Assembly: GCA_041500225.1 (NCBI GenBank)
Contig: JBGQLV010000008.1
Location: 1-59,373 of the forward strand
DNA from: 0-14-3-00-41-53 sp041500225
GTDB lineage: Bacteria; Nitrospirota; Thermodesulfovibrionia; Thermodesulfovibrionales; SM23-35
Direction: 5' to 3'
DNA: 59,373 nucleotides
The position numbers and the translations under genes were made by a program. Every line of letters begins with the position of its first letter. Positions within the stretch are counted from its first letter, which is position 1. Positions 9,142 through 17,250 of the stretch are shown in pieces. The notes below the pieces were generated by a model. It was given only the letters and a program-made list of their open reading frames with translations. It was not told where the DNA came from and made no database searches.

Positions 9142-10086
9142 GTGACACGTACATACTTTTTCAGCAGTCTCAACTTTTTAAAGGTAAATTTTTTTATTAG
9201 AGGATATTTATTGAGAGCAGGCCTTTTCGCAAAAAGAAACATTTTTTATCTAAACATCGTAATAGGCATAGTACTTATTCTTTCTTCCATTTTTCTTATA
9301 CGAGATATAATCTCTAACTATTTTCAAAAAGAGGAAACCCTGAAGAAAGATATACCCGTATCAAAAAATGTTGGTGCCAGCCGGCAAAAAATGCAGCTTG
9401 CAGAGTATTCTTCGATACTCAAAAATAACCCTTTTGGCTTCTCCGGAGAAGAGATAATGCCCTTAACCGCTTCGATAAATGATAAAGCACAAAAGACAGA
9501 TATCGTCCTGATTGGAACAGTAGTTGGTCCTAAGGAACTCAGTTACGCTGTTTTTAAAGATAGCTCAGGGATACAGGATGTCTTTAGGGTCGGAGAGTCT
9601 GTATTTGGCCTCGGGAAGCTGTATAGCGTTAAAAAAGATAAGGTGCTGCTCAGACATGGAGGAAGGACGATAGAGATTCCCATCGAAGATGTAGAGGTAA
9701 AAGAGGTTAAAAAACCCGTTTCCGGGGAACCCTCATTTACCTCTACATTTGCCCAGAAGGTGGGAAGAGGCACTTATATAGTTGATCAGGGAAGGGTTCA
9801 ACAGGCGATCTCTAATCCCGGTCAGATGATGACCGATGCAAGGCTTAGACCAAATATCGTTAATGGCAAGGAGGAAGGCTTTATTTTGAGTGAGGTTAAG
9901 TCAGGCGGTATTTACCACAGCCTCGGTCTCCAGAACGGCGATGTACTTCTTAGAATCAATGACTATGATATATCTAACCCTGAGAGGGCACTCCAGGCAT
10001 TTACAGCTTTAAAAGGTTTGGAAAGGGTTCAGATTGATTTAATAAGGGGTGGATCAAAGATGACAATGACTTATCAGATAAAGTAA
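9142..10086 (+). CDS. gspC: Type II secretion inner-membrane protein GspC
   Basis: GspC links the inner-membrane platform to the GspD secretin. One transmembrane helix (about 34-55), a periplasmic homology region (about 90-180, with a GESVFGLGKL-type segment) and a C-terminal PDZ domain (about 220-312, with GGIYHSLGLQNGDVLLRIN) give the standard GspC order. The annotated GTG start (9142) has no clear ribosome binding site. A TTG at 9211 lies behind AGAGGA and would give a 291-residue protein, so the start is uncertain. gspD follows 13 bases downstream. Confidence 0.9.
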   Translation: MTRTYFFSSLNFLKVNFFIRGYLLRAGLFAKRNIFYLNIVIGIVLILSSIFLIRDIISNYFQKEETLKKDIPVSKNVGASRQKMQLAEYSSILKNNPFGFSGEEIMPLTASINDKAQKTDIVLIGTVVGPKELSYAVFKDSSGIQDVFRVGESVFGLGKLYSVKKDKVLLRHGGRTIEIPIEDVEVKEVKKPVSGEPSFTSTFAQKVGRGTYIVDQGRVQQAISNPGQMMTDARLRPNIVNGKEEGFILSEVKSGGIYHSLGLQNGDVLLRINDYDISNPERALQAFTALKGLERVQIDLIRGGSKMTMTYQIK

Positions 10087-10099
10087 TATAGGAGTTAAT

Positions 10100-12349
10100 A
10101 TGAAACAGAAATGTCCCTTATTTGGCTTTGCACTTATCATAGGAATTCTCCTCCTTGGATGCTTTATGCCTTTCACCGCTGTAACCGATTCCCTGGCTGA
10201 AACAGATGTAACCGAGACTAAGTCGGTCGGAGCGACTATTGAAGACTCGCATCGAGGATCAACTCGTACCGAGAAGGACCAGAGCAAGGATAAGAAAGTT
10301 TCATTTAACTTTGTTGATGTTGAGCTCCCAACTGTAACAAAGTTCATAAGCGAGATTACAGGGAAAAACTTTGTCTTTGATGAGAGGGTGAAGGGGAAGA
10401 TAACAATAATAGCTCCTTCAAAATTATCTGTTGAGGATGCCTTTGATCTCTTCACTGCAGTGCTTGAGCTTAAGGGTTTCACGGTTATTCCTTCAGGTGT
10501 TGATGCATACAAGATTATTCCTGCTGCCGAGGCAAAGCAGAGGGGGATGCGGATTGCTATAGAAAGATTGCCTGTTAATGAGAGTTATATAGCAAGGTTG
10601 ATTTCCTTAAGATATATATCTTCAGATGATGCACTTAAGTTTCTTCAGCCTGTCGTGTCAAAGGATGGACATATATCAGCCTTTGGCCCCGGCAATTTAC
10701 TTTTAGTAATCGATTCAGGCCTGAATATAGAGAAGGTCCTCTCCATAGTTGAGGCCATTGACCAGCCATCGGTAAGGGAAGAACCCGAGATTGTTCTTCT
10801 CAAATATTCGAGCGCTGATGCTATTACAAAAATACTCAATGAGGGCATAAGTCGAAAAACAAAGGCTATGCCTGGACAGCCATCTGTGGAGGAGGCAAAG
10901 GTAGTAGCTGACTCAAGGCTGAATGCCGTTGTCCTCTTTGGAGATAGAGGTATGAGGGAATTAATTAAGGGACTCATCACCCTCCTTGACATACCATCAC
11001 CTGAGGCACAGGGAAGGATAAATGTCTATTTCCTTGAGAATGCAGATGCAACCGAGTTATCGAAGGTCTTAGAAGGAATACTAAAAGGTGTACAACCTGT
11101 TAGACAGGTCACCGCTGGTGTGCCAAGTGCTCCGGTTACACCATTTGAGGCAGTCGGGGGTATAACTATAACACCTGATAAGGCAACTAATTCACTTGTA
11201 ATAGTTGCATCATTAGCTGATTATCAGAATCTCCTCCAGGTTATTAAACAACTCGACAAAAGAAGAAAGCAGGTTTATGTTGAGGCGATGATTGTTGAGG
11301 CATCGATTGATAAACTAAGAGAACTTGGCACAAAATGGAGGCTCGCAGCGGAAAAAGATGGAAAGCCTGTAGCCATCGGTGGATTCGGAACTATGGACTC
11401 TGCATCGCTGCAGAATGTTCTTTCCGGACTCACAGGGCTGACAGCCGGTGGTATGGGGAACTTTCTCGATATACCTTTAACGACGACTGGTTCTGACGGA
11501 ACAATTACCACATCACCCCTTACAGTTCCCGGATTTGCCGTTCTTTTCAGCCTTAATGATTTCAAGGGCGCAGTAAATGTCCTTTCAACACCGCAGATCC
11601 TGACGTCAGACAATAAGGAGGCTGAGATTGTTGTTGGTGAGAATGTACCGTTTATATCAAAAAGAGAACGGGATATTACTAATACCAGTACTGTCCTCAA
11701 TTCCATCGAAAGGAAGGATGTTGGTATAACATTAAGACTGACTCCCCAGATTACAGAAGGTGACTATGTAAAACTTGACCTTTATCAGGAGATATCATCT
11801 ATAAAACAGGAATCCGAGACTATCCTTATAAATATTGGTCCAACTACAACAAAACGCTCAACAAAGACCTCTGTTGTAGTAAAGGATAATCAGACAGTAG
11901 TGATTGGTGGTCTTATGGAGGAAAAAGAAGAAGAGAACATAAACAAGGTGCCATTGCTTGGAGATATCCCTCTCCTTGGGTGGCTTTTCAAGAACAAAAC
12001 ACTGGAAAAGAAGAAGACTAACCTGATTGTGTTTCTGACCCCGCATATAGTTAAAGATGCAGAACAACTTTTTAAGCTGACAGATGACAAAAGATTAGAG
12101 TTTGCAAAGTCCGAGGATAGATATAAACAAGGAGAGTTACTTATAAAATTCAGTGAGGAAACTATTGAGGAGAGGATATCCGAGATATTGTCCGTCGAAG
12201 GTGCATCTATTATATCAGTATTAAAACCCAAAGCACTCTATCTTATAAAACTGAAAAATGGACAGGATGTTAAAAAGGCAATTAAGATTTTTAATAAATA
12301 TAAAGAAGTGGAATACGCAGAGCCGAATTATATGATGAAGATTAAATAA
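10100..12349 (+). CDS. gspD: Type II secretion secretin GspD with an unusual C-terminal domain
   Basis: GspD forms the outer-membrane channel of type II secretion. The signal peptide ends in a good lipobox (ILLLGC, Cys17). The N0 domain starts at about residue 66 (FNFVDVELPTVTKFISE), N1-N3 follow to about 385, and the secretin core (about 390-655) has NKVPLLGDIPLLGWLFKN (about 616-633). After the core, residues about 671-749 form an extra domain beginning GELLIKF and ending EVEYAEPNYMM. This is the pattern of subtilase propeptides (fervidolysin N-terminal/I9-like), not the usual S-domain. At 749 residues it is slightly long. No GspS pilotin gene is nearby, consistent with self-piloting by lipidation. 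Confidence 0.95.
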   Translation: MKQKCPLFGFALIIGILLLGCFMPFTAVTDSLAETDVTETKSVGATIEDSHRGSTRTEKDQSKDKKVSFNFVDVELPTVTKFISEITGKNFVFDERVKGKITIIAPSKLSVEDAFDLFTAVLELKGFTVIPSGVDAYKIIPAAEAKQRGMRIAIERLPVNESYIARLISLRYISSDDALKFLQPVVSKDGHISAFGPGNLLLVIDSGLNIEKVLSIVEAIDQPSVREEPEIVLLKYSSADAITKILNEGISRKTKAMPGQPSVEEAKVVADSRLNAVVLFGDRGMRELIKGLITLLDIPSPEAQGRINVYFLENADATELSKVLEGILKGVQPVRQVTAGVPSAPVTPFEAVGGITITPDKATNSLVIVASLADYQNLLQVIKQLDKRRKQVYVEAMIVEASIDKLRELGTKWRLAAEKDGKPVAIGGFGTMDSASLQNVLSGLTGLTAGGMGNFLDIPLTTTGSDGTITTSPLTVPGFAVLFSLNDFKGAVNVLSTPQILTSDNKEAEIVVGENVPFISKRERDITNTSTVLNSIERKDVGITLRLTPQITEGDYVKLDLYQEISSIKQESETILINIGPTTTKRSTKTSVVVKDNQTVVIGGLMEEKEEENINKVPLLGDIPLLGWLFKNKTLEKKKTNLIVFLTPHIVKDAEQLFKLTDDKRLEFAKSEDRYKQGELLIKFSEETIEERISEILSVEGASIISVLKPKALYLIKLKNGQDVKKAIKIFNKYKEVEYAEPNYMMKIK

Positions 12350-12353
12350 ATGA

Positions 12354-13895
12354 ATGGAAACTATTGAAGTAATAAAAGATGAAGATGTAGAGATTTCCCT
12401 TTTAAAGAATATCCCAGTCAGCTTTGTAAAGAACAATCAGATATTCCCCATAAAGAAAAATAATTCCGAACTAATCGGAGCTGTTGCAGACGATAAGGGA
12501 GTGCTGGCGCTCTCTGAGGCATCGAAGGCTCTTGGTTTGAAACCAAGGGCCTTAAAGGCAAGCGCAGGGGTTATCCTGGATGCAATTAACAGGTTCTATG
12601 GTCAGATGGGCTCAGCAGAAGAAGTAATGGATACCATAGCAGGAGAAGATCTTTCATCTGTTGCAACAGAGTTTGAGACGCCAAAGGACCTGCTTGAGTT
12701 AACAGAAGAGGCTCCTATCATAAGACTCCTCAATGCCCTCCTTCTTCAGGCAGTAAAAGAAAGGGCGAGTGACATCCATATCGAGCCTTATGAAAAAGAA
12801 CTCGATGTCAGGTTAAGGGTGGACGGTGTGCTGCACAGGGTATTGACTCCGCCCAAGATAATTCAGGACGCCCTGATAAGCAGGATCAAGATAATGTCCA
12901 ATCTCGATATTGCTGAAAAAAGGCTGCCGCAGGATGGGAGGATAAGACTCCTGCTCGGAGGAAGGGATATAGATATCAGGGTCTCTGTAATACCTACATC
13001 TCACGGTGAGCGGGCGGTACTCAGACTTCTTGATAGAAAGCAGGGACTCCTGGGTCTGTGGGAGGTCGGCTTCAACAAGGAAGATGAAAAGAAACTTGAA
13101 GAACATCTTCAAAGGCCTGACGGGATAATACTTGTCACAGGACCTACAGGAAGTGGTAAGACTACAACCCTGTATGCTGCCCTGAACAGGATTCATACAG
13201 AGGAGAAAAATATAATAACTGTTGAAGACCCCATTGAATATCAGTTAAAGGGCGTTGGTCAGGTCCATGTGAACCCTAAAATAGGGCTGACATTTGCATC
13301 GGGCCTGAGGTCAATACTAAGGCAGGACCCCGATGTTATAATGGTTGGTGAGATAAGGGACCTCGAGACTGCTGAGATAGCAATGCAGGCATCCCTCACA
13401 GGCCATCTCGTGTTAAGCACCCTACATACAAATGATGCACCGAGTGCTCTTGTAAGACTCATAGACATGGGTATTGAACCGTTTCTTATTGCATCTTCGT
13501 TAACAGTTGTTCTTGCACAGAGACTTGTAAGGATGGTATGTCCTCACTGCAAGGTGTCTTATGAACCTTCTGAGGTTGAGAGATCATATTTTCTTGATTC
13601 GTCCCTCGTCCCTCGTCCCTCATCCATTCGTTTATACAGGGGTAAGGGCTGTGATAAGTGTAAAGGCAGAGGCTATTTTGGAAGAACAGGAATCTTTGAA
13701 CTCCTTGTGATAGATAACGAAATACGGCCAATGATTACAGACAAAATTGATTCTCAGAGCATAAAGAACCATGCAGTCTCAAGGGGGATGAAGACCCTGC
13801 GTCAAGACGGCATCGAAAAGGTCGTCGATGGTATTACAACCCTTGAAGAGGTTCTGAGAGTGACCCAGAAAGATTATGCCGATATTTCAGTATAA
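12354..13895 (+). CDS. gspE: Type II secretion ATPase GspE
   Basis: GspE is the hexameric cytoplasmic ATPase that powers pseudopilus assembly. The 513 residues contain an N1E-type domain, an Arg-rich linker region with ERASDIHIEP (about 137-146), Walker A GPTGSGKTTT (263-272), the Asp box, Walker B VIMVGEIRD and the His box LSTLHTNDA. A tetracysteine zinc site is formed by CPHC and CDKC (about 397-440). Between the two CxxC pairs lies an extra loop LVPRPSS from a short tandem repeat (CCTCGTC repeated, about 13602-13624). The start is an ATG five bases after the gspD stop; it overlaps gspF by 20 bases. Confidence 0.96.
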   Translation: METIEVIKDEDVEISLLKNIPVSFVKNNQIFPIKKNNSELIGAVADDKGVLALSEASKALGLKPRALKASAGVILDAINRFYGQMGSAEEVMDTIAGEDLSSVATEFETPKDLLELTEEAPIIRLLNALLLQAVKERASDIHIEPYEKELDVRLRVDGVLHRVLTPPKIIQDALISRIKIMSNLDIAEKRLPQDGRIRLLLGGRDIDIRVSVIPTSHGERAVLRLLDRKQGLLGLWEVGFNKEDEKKLEEHLQRPDGIILVTGPTGSGKTTTLYAALNRIHTEEKNIITVEDPIEYQLKGVGQVHVNPKIGLTFASGLRSILRQDPDVIMVGEIRDLETAEIAMQASLTGHLVLSTLHTNDAPSALVRLIDMGIEPFLIASSLTVVLAQRLVRMVCPHCKVSYEPSEVERSYFLDSSLVPRPSSIRLYRGKGCDKCKGRGYFGRTGIFELLVIDNEIRPMITDKIDSQSIKNHAVSRGMKTLRQDGIEKVVDGITTLEEVLRVTQKDYADISV

Positions 13896-15051
13896 GGGAT
13901 ATAGAACAGACGGCTCTGAGACAGCAGGAACCCTCGAGGCAAACAGTCTTAAAGACGCAGTCTTAAGGCTTAAGGACTCAGGACTTCATCCAAAGGATAT
14001 ACAGGAAGCTGTTTATAAAAAGAGGTTTCGTCTGTTCCAGAGGCCGGATGAATCCTTTCTTCCATCAATAACAAGGCAGTTATCCACGCTCCTTTCATCA
14101 GGTGTGACCCTGATGGAAGCCCTGAGTTCAATCTCTGAGGAAAATAAAGGTTTCTGGAAGAATATGTTAGTAAACATAAAGGAAAGGGTTGCATCCGGGG
14201 CGAACTTTTCAAAGGCACTTGAAGACTACGAAAAGATTTTTCCCGAATTCTATGTAAATATGGTTGCTGCCGGAGAAGCAGCCGGAAATCTTGATAAGGT
14301 TCTCAGCCGCCTGTCAGATTTTTTAGAGACCCAGGCTAATCTCAAATCAAAAGTAAGAACATCAATGATTTATCCTGTTTTTATGATCTGTGTTGGTTTT
14401 GTTGTCCTTTCCTTTTTATTTACCTTTGTTATACCCAAGATAACAAAGATATTTAAGGATACAGAGAGCGCCCTGCCTTTTATCACAGTTGTTCTTATAA
14501 CTATCAGTGATATTTTTCAGCACTACTGGTGGCTTTTAATAGGAATAGTTTTAGGAGGTATATTCGGCTTTAAAAGACTGAGGGAAAAGAACAGGTTATT
14601 AGTTGATAGACTCATTTTGAATTTTCCTGGAAATATATTACAGAGCCTTTACTTCGGGCGGTTTACAAGGACACTTGGTTCTTTGCTCGAAGGAGGGCTT
14701 CCTGTTCTGAAGGCGCTTGAGCTTACCTCAAAGTCTATCGGGAATAAGATGCTTGAGATAAAGGTAATTGATGCTGCCAAACGGGTTGCAGAGGGGACAA
14801 GGCTTTCAGCATCGCTCGAGGACTTTCCACCTGTTCTTCTTCAATTAATTACAACAGGGGAAAGAAGCGGAAGGCTAATTGAGATACTGAAAAATGCGGC
14901 AGATTCGTATGAGGAAGAATTTTCAAGGAGGGTGCAGAATGCCCTTTCTTTTCTTGAACCTGCAATGATACTTATTATGGGACTTATTGTCGGACTTATA
15001 GTCCTTGCAGTTCTTCTGCCGATATTCCAGTTGAATCAGTTGATAAAATAA
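13876..15051 (+). CDS. gspF: Type II secretion platform protein GspF
   Basis: GspF is the polytopic inner-membrane platform that GspE acts on. The 391-residue length is normal. Two T2SSF cytoplasmic domains (about 65-190 and 265-390) each precede membrane segments (about 163-188, 212-232 and 365-387). The motif AAGEAAGNLDKVL (about 130-142) and its repeat TTGERSGRLIEIL (about 329-341) are the hallmark duplicated GE motifs. The gene starts inside the end of gspE. It is followed by the first structured repeat at 15063. Confidence 0.95.
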   Translation: MPIFQYKGYRTDGSETAGTLEANSLKDAVLRLKDSGLHPKDIQEAVYKKRFRLFQRPDESFLPSITRQLSTLLSSGVTLMEALSSISEENKGFWKNMLVNIKERVASGANFSKALEDYEKIFPEFYVNMVAAGEAAGNLDKVLSRLSDFLETQANLKSKVRTSMIYPVFMICVGFVVLSFLFTFVIPKITKIFKDTESALPFITVVLITISDIFQHYWWLLIGIVLGGIFGFKRLREKNRLLVDRLILNFPGNILQSLYFGRFTRTLGSLLEGGLPVLKALELTSKSIGNKMLEIKVIDAAKRVAEGTRLSASLEDFPPVLLQLITTGERSGRLIEILKNAADSYEEEFSRRVQNALSFLEPAMILIMGLIVGLIVLAVLLPIFQLNQLIK

Positions 15052-15062
15052 AATGGTTAGAC

Positions 15063-15156
15063 AAGCAGGACATAGCATTTTCGCTCATTCTCGTCCCGAT
15101 AAAATCGGGACTCCGAGGGTCGCATCGACAAGCCGCTCAAATGCTATATCCTGCTT
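15063..15156 (-). repeat. Structured element, copy 1 (gspF-gspG gap)
   Basis: The outer stem pairs 15063-15080 with 15139-15156 (18 bp, one C-A mismatch on the plus strand that is G-U on the minus strand). On the minus strand the order is stem, GAGCGG, hairpin GTCG/CGAC, CCTCGGAG, hairpin TCCCGAT/ATCGGGA, CGAGAATGAGCGAAA, stem. The strand given is the one on which the stem pairs best. Confidence 0.85.
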
Positions 15157-15191
15157 ATCTATATGAATTTATAATTTAACAGGAGGAATAA

Positions 15192-15623
15192 ATGAAGAAT
15201 AATAAGGGCTTTACACTTCTTGAGATAATTGTGGTCGTGTTTATACTCAGCCTTCTTGCAGCTATTGTTGCACCGAGGATAATAGGAAGGACAGATGACG
15301 CACGTATTAAAGCAGCACAGGTCCAGATAAAAAACCTTGAGACGGCGCTTAAGCTTTTCAAGCTCGACAATGGCTTTTATCCAGGCACGGAACAGGGGCT
15401 TGAGTCACTTGCAGAGAAACCAACAGCAGGCCAGATACCTCAGAAATACAGGGAAGGCGGATATCTTGAGCAAAAGAGGATCCCGCTTGACCCATGGGGT
15501 AATCCTTATATATTTATATCGCCTGGCATATACGGTGATTTCGATATTATAAGTTATGGCGCCGATGGAAAAGAAGGCGGAGAAGGCAAGAATGCAGATA
15601 TCAAGAACTGGGATATCCAGTAG
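15192..15623 (+). CDS. gspG: Major pseudopilin GspG
   Basis: GspG is the major subunit of the type II pseudopilus. A six-residue leader MKNNKG precedes the prepilin peptidase site G|FTLLEI, with Glu at +5 and a hydrophobic helix. The 143-residue protein shows the GspG C-terminal pattern, including TEQGLESLAEKP, PLDPWGNPY (conserved DPWG) and the calcium loop YGADGKEGGEG. It has a strong ribosome binding site AGGAGG. The prepilin peptidase gene needed for processing is not in the window. Confidence 0.97.
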   Translation: MKNNKGFTLLEIIVVVFILSLLAAIVAPRIIGRTDDARIKAAQVQIKNLETALKLFKLDNGFYPGTEQGLESLAEKPTAGQIPQKYREGGYLEQKRIPLDPWGNPYIFISPGIYGDFDIISYGADGKEGGEGKNADIKNWDIQ

Positions 15624-16059
15624 GCGTGGCTTCACCCTTCTTGAGCTTATAGTTGTACTTTTCATTATCTCACTTGTTATGGCTCTTATCCTCCCATCTT
15701 TCTCCGGATTTGGAGAAAATAAACTTAAATCTGAAGCAAGGGAGATGGCCTCAATATTAAGGTATATGAATGATAGTGCAGTATCAAGGAAAGAGACTTT
15801 TTTGATGAAGTTTGACCTTGATGAAGGTACTGTCTATTGGAAAGGACCTGATGGTGAGAAGAAAAAAAAGTTTGATGATATAACCGGGGTGACCACACAA
15901 TCAACAGGGAAGGTATCAAAAGGCGAGATTACACTTTTCTTTGAACCTCTCGGCGTTCGGGAGAATCTAAGCGTTTACATGAGTAAAGGAAATAAAGAAA
16001 TGGCAATCACCTTAAACCATTTAAGTGGGAAAGTAAAGATAACAGGAAATGAAAAATGA
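15592..16059 (+). CDS. gspH: Minor pseudopilin GspH
   Basis: The prepilin site is RRG|FTLLELIVV, followed by a long hydrophobic helix. The C-terminal part is a small beta-domain with CDGxVxW-type character (GTVYWKGPDGEKKKKFDD). The start at 15592 (MQISRTG) is preferred to 15556 because it is preceded by GGCGGAGAAGG and gives a normal leader; either start overlaps gspG. The length is 155 residues. Assignment as GspH rests on gene order between gspG and gspI. Confidence 0.88.
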   Translation: MQISRTGISSRRGFTLLELIVVLFIISLVMALILPSFSGFGENKLKSEAREMASILRYMNDSAVSRKETFLMKFDLDEGTVYWKGPDGEKKKKFDDITGVTTQSTGKVSKGEITLFFEPLGVRENLSVYMSKGNKEMAITLNHLSGKVKITGNEK

Positions 16060-16462
16060 AAAATGCAGAATTCAAAATAATGAATTGAGAAATTTTGCAA
16101 TCTGTAATTTGAAATTTGAAATTTGCAATTCCCGAAGGGATGGCTTCACCCTTCTTGAAGTCCTGATTGCCCTTGCTATTGTTGGAGGGCTACTTGTAAC
16201 CCTCATATATACCCTGAACTATCATCTAAGTATTATTGAAAGGCAGGAGACTATCACGGTTTCAACCCTTCTTGCAAAGAATAAGATAGTTGAATTAGAA
16301 AAGAGCCGTGAGAATAAAAAAGGGGTTTTCGATGCCCCCTATGATGGTTACAGTTATGAGACCTTTATTAAGGAGTCGCCATATGTTGGAATATCAGAGA
16401 TTATTGTTGTTGTAAGGGCAGGTAAGGAAGAGGTAAAGCTGAATGAGTTTGTTTTTAAGTAA
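16049..16462 (+). CDS. gspI: Minor pseudopilin GspI with a repeat-derived leader
   Basis: The prepilin site is RRDG|FTLLEVLIALAIVGG, typical of GspI, which caps the pseudopilus with GspJ and GspK. The 137-residue protein carries a leader of about 31 residues, much longer than usual. The leader is encoded by AT-rich repetitive DNA (AATTTGAAATTTGAAATTTGC around 16106-16126) giving CNLKFEICNS. It overlaps gspH by 11 bases. The long leader may be a repeat insertion tolerated because leaders are cleaved. Confidence 0.9.
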   Translation: MKNEKCRIQNNELRNFAICNLKFEICNSRRDGFTLLEVLIALAIVGGLLVTLIYTLNYHLSIIERQETITVSTLLAKNKIVELEKSRENKKGVFDAPYDGYSYETFIKESPYVGISEIIVVVRAGKEEVKLNEFVFK

Positions 16463-17129
16463 AGCAGGTATGCATCTTCAATGCACAAAAGACAATGAGG
16501 ATTACCCCTCCCCCACCCCCCTCCCTCAAGGGGAGGGGGCGAGGGGGAGGGTAGGGTTTACCCTAATAGAAATTCTCATCGCGGTTGCAATATTGTCCAT
16601 AATACTTGCTGCAATCTACAGCACATTTTTCTTAAGCCATAGAGCAATTGAGGGCATGGATGAATCTATGTTAAAACTCCAGGAATCAAGAAGGGCGATT
16701 GATATCCTAAGGCGTGAACTGGACTCTGCTTTTTACAGGGAGAAACAAAGTGATACATTTTTAAAGATTGAGGACAGGGACATCTATGGCAAACAGGCCG
16801 CACAGCTTACATTTACGACATTTTCACCTTTAAGACCTGGCCTTTCAAAGATTTCGTATTATATTGAAGATAAAGATGGGAAATTAAATCTCTTTAAGAA
16901 GGTAGAGTCCCCTTATAGTAAAGAGGAAACTGAAGGGCTTGATATAATTGAGGATCTGGAAGCCTTTACTGTTGAAGCGAAGTACAACGACAAATGGGTG
17001 AAGACATGGGATACTGAAATAATCAAGGACAAACCCAATGAAATCAGGATTGGGCTAACTATAATGATAAAGGCGAAGAAAGTGACTATTTTTGATGTAT
17101 CACAACCGAGGGTGGATAGGGCGGTCTAA
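16443..17129 (+). CDS. gspJ: Minor pseudopilin GspJ with a repeat-derived leader
   Basis: The prepilin site is VG|FTLIEILIAVAILS, followed by a GspJ-type C-terminal domain (SRRAIDILRRELDSAFYR at about 76-93). The leader of about 37 residues is abnormally long because a GC-rich hairpin repeat (16503-16556) is inserted in frame and read as PSPTPLPQGEGARGRVG. The start may be 16443 or the internal ATG at 16470. Total length is 228 residues. It overlaps gspI. Confidence 0.9.
   Translation: MSLFLSKAGMHLQCTKDNEDYPSPTPLPQGEGARGRVGFTLIEILIAVAILSIILAAIYSTFFLSHRAIEGMDESMLKLQESRRAIDILRRELDSAFYREKQSDTFLKIEDRDIYGKQAAQLTFTTFSPLRPGLSKISYYIEDKDGKLNLFKKVESPYSKEETEGLDIIEDLEAFTVEAKYNDKWVKTWDTEIIKDKPNEIRIGLTIMIKAKKVTIFDVSQPRVDRAV
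16503..16556 (+). repeat. Type B GC-rich hairpin repeat inside the gspJ leader
   Basis: TACCCCTCCCCC and CTCCC on the left pair with GGGAG, GGGGG and GGGTAGGG on the right around CCCTCAAGGGG. The same type occurs in aroC at 23761-23812 and 24144-24193, and all three are translated in the same frame (PSPTPLPQGEG here). Confidence 0.8.
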
Positions 17130-17143
17130 AACTTATGATACAA

Positions 17144-17240
17144 AGGCAGGACATAATATTTTCGCTCATTCTCAGTCCCGAAAGCTTTCGGGACCTCCGA
17201 GGGTCGCATCGACAAACCGCTCAAATACTATGCCCTGCCT
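17144..17240 (-). repeat. Structured element, copy 2 (gspJ-gspK gap)
   Basis: The outer stem pairs 17144-17161 with 17223-17240. Two positions are A-C on the plus strand and would be U-G on the minus strand. Inner hairpins are GTCCCGAAAG/CTTTCGGGAC and GTCG/CGAC; the linkers match copy 1. It begins 15 bases after the gspJ stop. Confidence 0.85.
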
Positions 17241-17250
17241 GCTCTTAATT

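Noticed and set aside
15063..15156. Treating the structured elements as integron attC sites
   Set aside because: attC sites lack the conserved internal linkers seen here, and there is no integrase or cassette array; the genes around are ordinary operons.
17092..17250. The far upstream GspK start
   Set aside because: The added 53 codons are translated from structured element 2 and lie inside the end of gspJ; the pseudopilin leader begins later.
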